A stretch of DNA of 64,000 nucleotides. Source: Coprinus comatus. Its lineage: Eukaryota; Basidiomycota; Agaricomycetes; Agaricales; Agaricaceae. The notes under the pieces are model-generated. The model had not been told where the DNA came from and searched no databases. It was given only the letters and a program-made list of their open reading frames with translations. This document shows, piece after piece, positions 23,814 to 35,308 of this stretch. Positions within the stretch are counted from its first letter, which is position 1. Each line of letters opens with the position of its first letter. The position numbers and the translations under genes are program-made. The DNA lies in the NCBI GenBank assembly GCA_034638255.1, contig JAWPGT010000001.1:2356001-2420000 (forward strand), in the 5' to 3' direction.

Positions 23814-24985
23814 TAAGGAAAGAAAAATGCCGCCTTGTGTACACGTGCACAGACTGTTTAAAAAGTTTACACTAGTTAAAGTGATACATGAGGGTCATAA
23901 GCAAAGTGTAACGTTACGTTCAACTTCGCCAACATTCACACTGGTTATGTAAAACGCCGTGGCCATGAAATTGCAAAGTTCGAACCCCGATCAAAAACGA
24001 ATGCATCACCATAAATAACTTCACAACTGATACTGATTAGCAACTACATAATGTATTTTTCTGAGTGTCTACAGTCTGAGTGTTGAATATTGAATGCGGC
24101 ACCGAGCAACCTGTTAGTATATGATACCGCAAATGACGATGTAATGCAACATGTTCATAATCATGTTTTTCATAGGTACTGACCGAAAAACCGATGTTCA
24201 TAAAATGACATTAAATCATTCATATTCATAGTTGAAACTTGAAATGAAACAAATCCCGGGCATATGGCGACGGATAGTACCAGTAAACCCTATCATTTCC
24301 TAAACTGAAACACCTAGTCATGTTACTCATGTAAACGGTCATAGTGATACCAAAAATAAACCTCCAACTCTCAACAATCAAAAAACGAAAAAATGAGAAA
24401 AAGAAATCAATAGATAATAGGGTTCAAGAAAGAAGCTTACAGTCAAAATCTTAGGTCTCATTCAAAAAGCTTCGAATAAAAACCAAAACCACATATTAGT
24501 ACTACGATTCTAACTCCTTAAACAAAAAGTAGTTTAAACTTATGCGCGTGTATAACTATAAATAAACACAATAACGATAACTGTGTCGTCACCAGGACCC
24601 TACCCAAAACGTTGAACCGCCTAAACATGCGCAGTAAACCTAAAACACCAATGATACCGCCGGGTCCAAGGAGAGATCGTCACGAAATTTCATAAAACAG
24701 AGTACACTAGTTGTACGTGTTGTATGTACATGCACCATCCACGCTTTTTTCAAACATCAAACGTCACGGACCTGAAAAAAAAAACGAAACATGAACACGA
24801 CTGATGTATGAACACACCCATTTCATAGTTCCAAAACCAACTTCAACGAACATAACCTAGAACCGGATTCTTTATTTCGTGAACTTGTTAAACAATTTAC
24901 TCCCAGCTAAAAACAAACAAACAAACAATTCGTTCAGTAAAGTTAAATCAATAAAACATGAGTTAAACGCGAAAAAAAAAGAACA

Positions 24986-27900
24986 CTAACATTGAGCCAA
25001 ACTACCAATCCCAGCTTCCAACTGATCTTTTGTCTTCTTACCAGCAACTTTCTGAACACCAGATAACGCAAATCCAAGAGCTTGAGAACCAGCAGCTGAA
25101 GCAATTGGGAAACTTGGTCCAGGTCCTCCCGAATTTGAAGAAATAGGTTTCGTAGTATTATTCGGGCCTATATACGTATCAAAATCAAAATCAAAATCAA
25201 AATCAATATTAGATTTCGATATCGAATGATTTAATTAGAAAAACATTCATATAAACCAAAGAGAGAGAAAGAGAGAGACTCACGTGGAGGTATAGCAGGA
25301 CCACTAGTATTATGAACCCAAGGTCCTCCCGAACCAGAATTCTGACCATGTACTTGTGGAAACATCGGCATAGATCCACCAAATCCATGACTATGACTTT
25401 GAGGTGATGACGGTGGATACCCTCCCACTCCTCCTCCAGTAGTAGTAGACGTTGAATGAAGAGGATTAAATCCATAAGTAGGCATATTCATACCCGGAGC
25501 ATTGAATCCTGGTTCATTCGCAGATATCGAAGCTTGAGGGAAAAACATACCCCCAGGACCAGTATTAGAACTCGAAATTGAATTGTTCTGATTATGATCA
25601 AGAGGAGGTGGTGATGAATATTGAGGTCTATATCCTTGTGGGCTTTGTCCTCCTTGAATCGAAGGTCGATGATATAGTCCAGGACCAGAATCAGGATATG
25701 GTGGTTGTGGTTGATGTTGAGGATACGGTGCACTCGGACTTGAAGGGAAATTTGGCATAAGTGGTACACCAGTTTGTCCGGATCCATGTCCATGTCCATT
25801 ATACCCATGACTCTGACCAGGCCCGGATCCAGGAGACGTAGGATAAGGTGAGGAAGGGAAGCTGGTATTAGATGAAAATTGATGAGGAGGACTGTTAGAA
25901 CTAGGTCCATCTTCATAATACGAAGACGACGGTCCCAAAGGAACATTCACATTCGCGTTCGTGTTCGTACCACCCATTCCACCATAACCATGACCAATAG
26001 TAGAAGCATGAGGTCTTAAATTTGCACCACCACCAGTAGTTCCACTGGGTTGAGAAGTACTCTGAGTAGGACTAGGACCATCTTCGTAGTACGAAGAGGC
26101 AGGTCCCATCGGAATCGTACCACTGAGCTTGTTACTGTCCACACCTATCGAACTATGGTGACCATGACCAATAGTTGCAGCATGGGGTCTCAAATTTGTA
26201 CCACTTCCCGTTCCTGTTCCAACCCCAGTTGAAATTGAAGTCTGATTGTAACCAGAAGCGGAGCCAGGATATTGTGATGAATTTGGTGTAGATGTGTTCG
26301 TGTTTGGATTACCACCGACTTTCCATTCTTGAGGAGGCCATTGAGTTTGAGACCATTCACCACCAACACTAGAATTCGTATTCGTATTTTGATATTGATT
26401 CGGGTCGTAAGGTGTTGTGGTTGTGTTATTATACATCAAAGGCGAATGCGATTGAGATGATGGTGTACTGTTATTGTACGGTGAGTGTGACTGAAGATGA
26501 GTTGGAGGTGTTGGAGATGGTGTTTGATTATATGTTGAATAAGGTTGAGGTGTTGGATTGTAAGAACTAGGATTCGGAACAGGAGATGGGGAATAAGAAT
26601 AATAAGGGTTCGGATTGGGATTCTGTATCGGTATCTGCGATTGTGATTGTGGTCTTCCACCTCCGGCTCCAGGACCAGCGGCAGAACCAGGTCTAGGTCC
26701 TATGCCACCAACACCAACACCAACACCAGCTCCATACGGACGGCCAACAGCAGGATGAGCAGGATGTAAAGGCGGTGGTGAATATGTTTTCGCTCCAGGA
26801 GGTCCTTGTCCTACAAGCTGGGATAGAGGTGACGACGATTGTGGTTGTGGTTGTGATTGTGGATTTAAATAAGGTGGGTACGAAGTATGTTGACCTAATA
26901 TTTGTCCTGGAGGAGGTGAAGAAATATTCGTTCTTCCAAAATCATGAACAAGTCCGGCTACAGCTTGATCTGTATTTGTGTGTTGAGGAGGATATGTTTG
27001 TTGATAAGGAGACTGTTGATAAGGGGTTTGTTGAGGAGGAGGTTGCTGTTGAGAATGTTGTTGTTGAAGAGGAGATTGATATTGACCGGCATACGTCGAC
27101 TGATTATAGTTGGACTGTGATGCTCCTGCCGATGAACCAGGAGTCGTTATCGTAGAGGGTGCGCCGGTACCAACATTAGTATTCAAATTGGGATTCGGAT
27201 TCGGTGTTGGTGAGGTGTTTGAAACGGATGCAGGTGCAGGTGCAGGCGTAGGTGTAGGCGCAGGTTCATCATCTTCAAGGGAATAAGGGGGTGGTGGTAA
27301 TTCATCTTTTTCATTGCCACCTCCTTGAGCTGCTAACCAAGCATCATACGATTGACCTTCTTCCGATTCAGGTTTAACCCCAGCTCCTCCTACACCTTGA
27401 CCGCTACCACTACCTGAACTTGATCCAGAACCTGAAGCGATATTGGTATTGAGTTCTTCGTATTTAGGTCTACAAGACCAATAATCTTGTAATTCTTTAG
27501 AAGGGAATGATTCGAATAGTCGTTTTTCGTTATGCATGATTTCAGATGCGAATCCACAAATACGCATATACCTATTTATTTGTAAATATTGAATGAATAA
27601 ATTAATTTATGAGGTAAAAAAACATACCAATCAGATGGTAAATCATAACCATCTTCATCCAAAGCCATAAATTTATATCTCGGGTTCTGACAATCTGGAA
27701 GGAGCCGTTTGTGTGTTACGATTGGCATAAATGCTGTTCCTTCATCATATCTGCAAATCACAAGAATATTAGGAATTGCTTTTGGATGTGTAAAAAAAAA
27801 GGGAGAAGATATGAATGACTCTTGACTTACTCATCCCACATAGCACCATAAATCGTTTTAACGCCCAACTTTTTCGCATTATACAATTGTTTCCATAAAA

Positions 27901-29450
27901 ATCGACCGCCATTTCTCTTGATTCCATTCCAAGCCCATTTTCCTTCCGAAAGATTAAAGCCCTATACAAGAAAAAAGAGCATCAAGCATAAATAACAATC
28001 ACAACCCTAACAAAACAAAAACAAAAGACTTACAGATCCACCAGGAAAAACAACCGGAATATAATCAACTTTCCCTTTCCTCACGCCATAACCTCTATTC
28101 GCATTCTCTTCCGCACTTCTCTTCAACAACTCCACATCACCTTTCATCTTCCCTTCACAAACCCATCAGCCTCGATATCATTAGAATATCTTCCAATAGT
28201 CCAAGGAGAAATGGCATCAACGTCATTTAACCAAACATCTAAAAATCCGGGATTTCTATCAGCATCCCCTTCTGATGTTCTCCAATGTGATGGTACACCG
28301 GCCATAATGTAAGCTCCATTTGGTGTAGTATCTCGGATGTAGGATATTATGGATTTGACGAGCGATGGAGTATGATTGCTGCCTTCGAATCCGAAACCTA
28401 TGTGGGAAATATTAATATTAATGAGAAATGTATGAATGAAAGGAGAGGATAGAAAGTAAGGAAAGAAAGAATGGGGACGAGAGAGAGAGAGAGCGATTTT
28501 CAAGGAAAGGGAGAAATAGTCGGAGAAAGAAAAAAGATTCTCGAGAATTTACACTTACCCCATAACGCAATAACCGGTTTACCCTTCTCCCTAAGATAGT
28601 TAGGACTGTTGAGGACGCCTTTCTCTCGCACGAGATGAATCCAATCTCTTTCGATAACCCGTCCGATTCGATCGGCTGGCACACCAGATACATCATACCT
28701 ACAGGCATAACACCGATGATCAGCCTGTGGACATTTCATTCGACAATATTAAACACAACTTACATGATAGCAAAGACTCTACCCTCCGTTTCTGCTGCTT
28801 CTCTAACGCGATCCCCAACTTCATCGCGTATCTTTCTTATCCCTTCATTCCCAGTCTCTACATCAGTTTGTCCCGCAAAACGTTGCAAAAAAGCACCATC
28901 TACACCATGTTCCGCCATCCAATGGAAATGTCTGTAGAAAAATATCAGTAGAACAGTCCACGCCATACTGCCAAGGTCATGTACCTTTGGACCGTTTGAG
29001 GATTTCTTGATGAAAACAAGGTGGACTTGTTCTCCTGATTTCGTCTTGACACCAGGAGCAGGATATAGCTCTTCAGGAGAATAGGCTGAAACGTCTGGCC
29101 ATACGTCTGTGTTCGGTCTACCGCCGTCTGGGATAGGATGATTGAACCAATGCAACCATCCATGGTGACCTATTGCATCACAAATAAATTAGAAATAATA
29201 TTTTGAGAACAGACAGTAAATGCAGACCTGGTCCAACTGGATCTCCATCTCCAGAGCATGTAAACCTGGGTTAAAACATACAGTCAATTCCACACCAATG
29301 GCTGATTGCAGAACGTTCACTGACCAGCCCTGATAGCCTACAAGAAACTTGTCTTGTATCGTCGTTGGATCGGCCCTACGCGCAGTCAGTATACATTGTA
29401 GACAACGAGCTTAAGACTGACCTCTTTATTCTGCGCTGAGCGGTGGTCAT
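24986..29450 (-). CDS. GH71/GH99-like glycosidase with a giant disordered tail
   Basis: The N-terminal part is a GH71/GH99-like (xylosidase/arabinosidase-type) catalytic region: DKFLVGYQGWFTCSGDGDP, HHGWLHWFNHP, TDVWPDVSAYSPEELYP, HFHWMAEHGVDGAFLQRF, GRVFAIMYDVSG, DRIGRVIERDWIHLV, GKPVIALWGFGFEG, AYIMAGVPSHWRTSEGDAD, VDAISPWTIGRYSND, VDYIPVVFPGGSGFNLS and YGAMWDEYDEGTAFMP. After about 400 residues comes a tail of well over 700 residues, nearly all Pro, Gln, Ser, Asn, Gly and Thr, then a short hydrophobic end (GSQALGFALSGVQKVAGKK...). I see no signal peptide, so a cytosolic place is likelier than secretion. Several introns were recognised, including 25167-25283, which contains AAAATC repeats. 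The start at 29450 (MTTAQRRIKR) precedes a first intron at GTCAGT. Substrate is unknown. Confidence 0.82.
25178..25206. repeat. AAAATC tandem repeat in an intron
   Basis: About five AAAATC units lie within the 117-nt last intron (25167-25283) of the GH71/99-like gene. On the coding strand they are GATTTT units close to the acceptor, where they may serve as a T-rich tract. Confidence 0.75.
25900..26225 (-). repeat. tandem protein repeat in the GH71/99-like tail
   Basis: Two adjoining units share NLRPHA(A/S)TIGHG, then a variable spacer, then P(M/L)GP(A/S)SSYYEDGPS. The units are about 45-50 residues each and are the only long-range ordered repeat in an otherwise low-complexity tail. Confidence 0.75.
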
Positions 29451-29516
29451 CGTGGTTTGTGAGGAAGGTCTGAGCGCTTAGCCGCAAACGATGACTGCCA
29501 ATCACAGCCCCTGAAC
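29451..29516. promoter_or_regulatory. 66-bp divergent spacer
   Basis: Only 66 bp separate the start codons of the minus-strand GH71/99-like gene and the plus-strand kinase gene. The 5' leaders must be very short or overlap, and the genes must share a bidirectional promoter or have promoter elements inside each other's coding region. Confidence 0.6.
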
Positions 29517-30326
29517 ATGTCCACCGCTGCTGATCTAACATCCTTGCTCGTCGTCCGTCTCAACCAGTACGCCCTCTTTCTCACGAAAACCACCCTGCTA
29601 ACTTCTCAACCACAGAATACCACCCAACAAGCGTCTTCTGGTTGGCATTGCTGGCATCCCAGCCTCTGGAAAATCCACTTTTGCTCTTGGACTCTCAACA
29701 CTGCTCAGCTCTAGCTCTCTCTGCGTCCAACTCTCCAGCTCAGGCTATACTTGTAGGACTCGATGGCTGGCACTTGACACGCGCACAACTGGATGCTTTG
29801 CCAGACCCAAAGCTTGCTCACGATCGTCGAGGAGCTCACTGGACTTTTGACGCTCAATCCTTCGTCTCCTTCATCCATTCTCTTTCGGTCGAAATCACTC
29901 CTGACACTCAAACCATAACTGCTCCTTCATTCGACCATGCTCTCAAAGACCCTACATTCGATGCTGTCAAGATCCTTCCGAGTCATCGTATAGTCATCAT
30001 CGAAGGTCTTTACACCTTTCTCTCCATAGAACCCTGGTCGGAAGCTGGCAACCTTTTAAATGAACGTTGGTTCATCCAAGTTGACAAGGAAACAGCTAAA
30101 TCACGCCTGATTAAACGTCATGTTATTACCGGTGTAGCTAAAGATATGAAAGAAGCTATTTGGCGTGCGGATGAGAATGATACTCCTAGTACGTCCTACG
30201 TTGTTCTACGTCTATTCTTCTTTACATAAAGTCTGATCTACTCCCTCAGATGGGCAGTTCATTATAGATAATTTGCTGGAGCCTACACGAATTATTGAAA
30301 GTAAAGACGATCCAACTCTTTGTTGA
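29517..30326 (+). CDS. P-loop kinase, YFH7/uridine kinase-like
   Basis: The product is a small nucleoside-kinase-type P-loop enzyme. Walker A is GIAGIPASGKST near the N-terminus, followed by LVGLDGWHLTRAQLD (substrate-binding Asp), the RRGAHWTFD segment, PSFDHALKDP, IVIIEGLYTFL (Walker B region), and the lid RLIKRHVITGVAKDMKEAIWRADEND. These motifs match fungal YFH7-like and bacterial uridine-kinase-fold proteins; the substrate is not known. Exons 29517-29566, 29616-29724, 29744-30188 and 30250-30326 give an in-frame 226-residue protein. Introns 29567-29615 (49 nt) and 30189-30249 (61 nt) are ordinary. The third gap, 29725-29743, is only 19 nt (GT...AG); without removing it the frame breaks right after Walker A. 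Either it is an extremely short intron or the gene carries a frameshift. Confidence 0.8.
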
Positions 30327-31380
30327 TCATCTCAATGACAATTATACATTCATTTTCTTGAATATAATCCGAAAAAGAACTCGAGATACTACTATGGTCT
30401 ACCCGCGCACAATTGGTCTCTCGTACACTCAATATCCGCACTAGTACTCATCATCCTATCTGGCATCAACATCACTATCCCAAATTGTCAACATGCCCAA
30501 AAGCCGACCTAAATACAGTTTAGCATCTTTACGCCGCAATCGAGATTCAAAAACTGATACCAGGCACCTTTCAAAACGTTGATAATACTTAAAATTTTAA
30601 ATCCAAATTCAGACTTCAGATTCTAAATCCCATCAGGAAGCATTCCAAACAACGCATCATCACAACCACCACCACTACATTCTCACTTACATATAAATAG
30701 AACTTACCGACAAATGACAACCCAAGCCTCTGGTAAGTGGTGTATGATGGACGTAACATCCGCAACACAATGGTTCAATAGGCCATCATACCCTTACTGA
30801 ATTCTGAGTCCGAGGGTTTCCCGCGAACACTTGAAATGTCCTTTTACATAAAAGACTGAGAAGGAAGTTACAACTACACTTATCTCAAGCGCTTACTCTT
30901 GGCTATCCCAGCAAGCACAACGCCAGCAAAAAAAAAGTGCACATGCAACAACAAGATAACCACTCCCGAGTCCCTGCATCTGTACCAGAAAAATAGCAAG
31001 GGATGGACTTCAATGGAACATCATTTTCTCGCTATCTGGCTTCAAACCTGAGTTACATTCCCGGTCCCATTCACCTGATGTCCAATACCGGAAGACCACC
31101 TTCAACGGATACGTTGCAAACTTCAAACTCGTGTAATCAACTATTAGTAAAGCAAGACATCTGTCAGTAAGTCCTAGTAGAAGAGAGCTAACGCTTCATT
31201 GCGGCGCATTAGAAATGTAGTTATCATTGTATTTCTCCCCACTACCTCCAGTCTGTCACCAATTCGCTTACAATTTTTTCTTTTTTCGTGCGCCGAGGCC
31301 TGTATTGATTTATAGATTGTTTTCAATGCCAAACTTCACTGATGTATTAGAGTACTATTGTCTACTCGCGTTCTTTGACG
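30327..31380. other. intergenic, no gene seen
   Basis: About 1 kb between the kinase stop and the 3' end of F-box copy C. No open frame joins into a recognisable product on either strand. Confidence 0.5.
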
Positions 31381-32990
31381 CTATAACTTACTAGGGGAAA
31401 TTATACGACCACTCCCAACGTCTGCTGCAGGGATTGAGCAAACTTTACGGACCCTTTTCGTCATCTCATCAAGTCGAAACTCTATACTGTTCAACAAACC
31501 CCAATCCAAATTTATACCATCCCATTCATACGTCTTGATGGTCATACCACAAGACATGTGGAAAGTAATAGTTGCTGCTAGTCCAACTTTGACATGAGGT
31601 TCATCTTTGACTACATAACGATAGGGATATTCATGGTTTATGAAGATACTGGGGGCTACGGGAGTCAATGATTTGGAATTCAATAGTTGAGTGATGGAAA
31701 CCTGATGGCTGGTTCCCGTAACAATCCAGTGTAAATCCTGATATGAGAAAGGCTGCATTGGCAAATAGCCTCGGTTTCCTGAACTGTTAAATGCCTGTAA
31801 TCGGTATAACGCGCTCAATGGGCCATGTCTTGTATCGTGACTTTCGACTTGTTGGAGAGAGTAGATGTAGATATAGATGGAGTAGAGATATTCTCGGAAC
31901 ACGTAACCAGAATAATATCCTCATAAGATAAGCAGTCGGACTTCATAATTACAATTAGCACTTGAGAGTATGGAAAAAGAGACCACATTAAGACATACTC
32001 TATGATAGAATTCTTTCTTGGGCGAATTCGCAAGTGTGACTTGCTTTCCTACTTTTCTAAGATGTTCTCCATTCCAACGGGTGACACGAAGCTCTATCTC
32101 ACCAGCACGAGTCTCCCATATCTCCACAACAAGTTGATCAGTAGTCGTCACAAACCAGAGATAAAATTGATCTATATTGCCATTATTCCGTATAGTTGCT
32201 AGTGGTCTGGCACTCAGGTACGCATCCGTTCCATGCCCAACCACGTTGACTTGGAATATGTGTGCTAGAGGTGAAGTCGCTATCAAATCTAGGATGCTTG
32301 ACTTCAGTTTCAAGGATATACGAATCAGTGAATCAAAGCTATACCTCTTCCCCCACCCTCATTTCTGCGTTCCCATACAACCATACGAATGGAAAGTTCT
32401 TGTTTCTTTCGATCTACCTAAATTTGAGAGCCAGGATCATTCCTTCGAGGGAGGAAATTTAGAGTTTTTTTTTTTTTTATCAACAAGACGGTATTGTTGA
32501 TTTCCAGCACCAGTTTCCAGATCGTAGTAGACAACCCCCACGGTAATGAGACCAACAAGTGCCCAGCGCCCTCCAGGAAGCAGATGGAATGGCATGAATG
32601 TAGTGTACATAGCAGGGGTAATACGGAAAGATCGTGACCGTATTTCAAACAATGACGAATCCTTTGAAAACCAAGCCTCGCGGGCCCGAAGTTTCTTGAT
32701 CACCCAGTGTTGTAGTTCCTCCAGCGTATAGTCTTCTACCCTTCCTTCAGTCTTGGTGACAACCAGATTGTCCGACGTGAGGCAATTTACGAATGTATAC
32801 CACATTTGACGAGATTGTGTAGCATGGTACCATATTGTACAGACCTTCCCATTGGACATCAGCTATTAGTAGAATACTTCAGAGCATATGGAATCATGAA
32901 CGTACAGTTTGGCTCTCAGTAACCTGCGCCAGTCAGAGAGTTCCAGGACAGCACACACGACCTCGACAGGAATACCGCAATATGATAAGT
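31381..32990 (-). pseudogene. F-box family copy C, decayed
   Basis: This is a recognisable full-length relative of F-box gene B with several lesions. The F-box (PVEVVCAVLELSDWRRLLRAKL) has no in-frame ATG before it; its first intron donor is one base short (CT then GTACGT, against CTC or CTT in copies D and B), which shifts the frame. A 12-base A run near 32470 throws off the frame within LVDKKKK, and just after it a TGG codon is changed to TAG before VDRKKQELSIRMVVWE. The C-terminus stops about 25 residues early, right after DVGSGRII. Other segments are well preserved (EDYTLEELQHWVIKKLRAREAW, LLPGGRWALVG, HIFQVNVVGHGTDAYL). Confidence 0.82.
32465..32482. repeat. T/A homopolymer causing a frameshift in copy C
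   Basis: A run of about 12 T on the plus strand (A on the coding strand) sits exactly where the reading frame of F-box copy C switches. The other copies have GAT GCA or similar codons here instead. Confidence 0.7.
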
Positions 32991-33538
32991 TTGCACGGTT
33001 GTCCCACAGAGAGATGTGAATCGTGATCAATCATTGATGTATGCTTATTGTGTTGGCGGTAAAGATTATCGATCGTTCTTGAAGTACTCGATAGACCTCT
33101 TATGTTTTTGGTACCCAATATATCTAACGCCCAGTTTGATTTCAACAGGATCCCCACAGCAACAGTTATAATTAATTGTGATCATACGATTCCTCACTGA
33201 AAGTATAATAACTAGCCTCCATTCTGATCCATAATCGTGCCCTTTATACATAGTTAGTCTGCTAGACATATTAATAGTGTAAGGTGTGACATCATAGCAT
33301 ATTTACGGACACAGACTTTCGTGAACTCGAGGGAACAATGCTAATATATGGTGAATATATGCGTTCAGCAGCTCTCTAAAACTGTATTAATCTACTACAT
33401 AATCTAACTTCCAAGTTCTCGTACCATTATTACTAGAATATCGTTATCGCTTATGATAATATACTATTTTCGTCTGAGGCTTGCAATGATTTATAAATTG
33501 AGAATGGGTTCGTCGGAAAACGGTGATGTGTTAGGATA

Positions 33539-35308
33539 CTACTGTTTAATTTTTTCGAAGCCCGACTTGGTAGTTGCAATAGTATCGACGACAAGACAGG
33601 ATCCATTGGAACCATTGCAGAAAAGTATACGGCCACTCCCAACGTCCACTGCAGGCAATATACATTCCCCATAGTACTCTTCCGGGCCTTTTCTTTTCAA
33701 GTTAAGTCGAAAATCTATATTGTTTAATACATTCCACTCCATACTAAACGTATCCCATTCATATGTCTTGATGGTGATGTCCCAAGATGGGTGGAGGGCG
33801 ATAGTTGCTGCTGGTCCAACCCGAACGAAACCATCGTCATCAATAATGCTAAGGCGAGGATAGTCCAGGCGTATAATAATACTAGGGCTGACCGGAGATG
33901 AGGACTCGGAATTCAACAGTTGAGTGATAGAAATTTGATGACTATTGCCTGTGGCGATCCAGTGCTTATTTTTATATGAGAAAGGTTGCGTATAACAACG
34001 CGGGTCTCCTTCGCGATGGCTTGAGGCCTGAAATTGATATAACGCATGCAATGGCCCATTCCTTGTATTGTGGGTGTCGATTTGTTGAACAGACTAGACG
34101 TAGATATAGGGAGTATTCACGTCCTGAGAATATGTAACCAAAATAATGTCTTCGTAAGCTATGCAGTTGCACTTCATAATACGATTAGCACCAGAGAGTA
34201 TGGTAGCTGAAGACAGGTTAAGACATACTCTTTGATAAATTCCCCCTTTTGACCTTGAATTCGCAAGTTTGACTTGTTTTCCTACTTCTTCTAGATGAGT
34301 TCTATTCCAACGGGTGACGCGAAGCTCGACCTCCCTCACACGAGTCCGCCACACTTCCACCACAAACCGATCAGTAGTCGCCACAGCCCAGTGATAAAAT
34401 TGATCTATATCACCATTATTCCGTAAAGTCACTAGTGGTCTGGAACTTAGGTACGCATTTCTTCCATGACCAACCACATCTATTTGGAAGATGTGTGCTT
34501 GAGGCGGAGTTACTGTTAAATCATAAGTTAAATTCGTCAGTTTCGATGTCAGATTGAGTCGAGTCGAGATTGTACCTCTTTTTACTCGGTAATACTCATC
34601 ATTGCGTTCCCATACAACCATACGGGGTGAGAGCTCTGATTTCTTGCTGTCTACCCAAATTTGAACGGCAGGATCATGCCTTTGAGGGAGAAAGTTTAGA
34701 GTTTTTGCATCAACGAGACTGTGTTGTCGAATTTCTAGAGAATCAACATCCAAGTCATAGCAGACGACCCCCATTCCAGCAACACCAACCAATGCCCAAC
34801 GTCCCCCTGGAAGCAGATGGAATGATAGGTATGGATTGTACATAGCAGGGGTATAACGGAAAGCTCGTGTTCGCACTTTGATCAATGACGAATCCTTTGA
34901 AAACCAAGCCTCGCGGGCCTGAAGTTTCCTGATCACCCAGTGTTGTAGTTCTTCGAGTGTGTAATCTTCTACCCTTCCTTCAATCTTGGTGATAATAATG
35001 TTGTCGGATGTGAGATTCTTTACAAGTGTGTACCACAGTTGGCGAGATTGGGTAAGACAGTACCACGTTGAACAAACCTAGTACCCGATGCCCGATGTGT
35101 GTTAGTAGAATTGGCTCTTATTAGAAGAACGTACGAGTTTGACTCTTAGCAAGCTACGCCAGTCTGCCATTTCAAGTGAAGCGCGAATGGCTTCAGCACT
35201 AGGAACCATGATACTAGGGGAAATAGATATCACTTGATTCTTTCCCAATGGTTGGAGAATATATATTTCGGAAGAGCCTCGGATATATAAAATATTCTTA
35301 GCATTCAT
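33539..35308 (-). pseudogene. F-box family copy D, one in-frame stop
   Basis: This copy is nearly intact. The F-box (VPSAEAIRASLEMADWRSLLRVKL) joins through a normal intron (35075-35133 region) to VCSTWYCLTQSRQLWYTLVK and then EDYTLEELQHWVIRKLQAREAW, LLPGGRWALVGVAGMGVV, HIFQIDVVGHGRNAYL and the C-terminal segments HWIATGNSHQISITQLL and AVDVGSGRILFCN. A second intron ends just before CNCIAYEDIILVTYSQD. The only lesion I see is a TAG at 34094-34096 in the segment YIYV-stop-SVQQIDTHNTRNG, where copies B and C have Tyr before S(A/L)QQ. The frame is open on both sides of it. Read as a young pseudogene, though readthrough or a missed splice (the TAG also makes an AG) is possible. Start is 35308 or the internal ATG at about 35208. 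Confidence 0.8.

Larger units (their letters stand above)
20965..24985. other. 4-kb gene-poor interval upstream of the zinc-finger gene
   Basis: The left part (20965-21600) should carry the promoter and perhaps a 5' leader or upstream exon of the zinc-finger gene. Pyrimidine-rich tracts occur at 21170-21520. A patch of TACGGTAC-type words lies at 21896-22045 and a 25-base A run at 23789-23813. No open frame in the interval shows a recognisable domain. The right end holds the 3' region of the GH71/99-like gene. Confidence 0.5.

Noticed and set aside
25488..25946. 152-codon minus-strand frame, Ile/Leu/His-rich
   Set aside because: It is a frame-shifted shadow of the same repetitive tail, with no own start or splice context.
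26775..27155. 126-codon plus-strand frame, Val/Glu-rich
   Set aside because: It is an antisense shadow of the low-complexity tail of the GH71/99-like gene; repetitive codons leave the opposite strand open.
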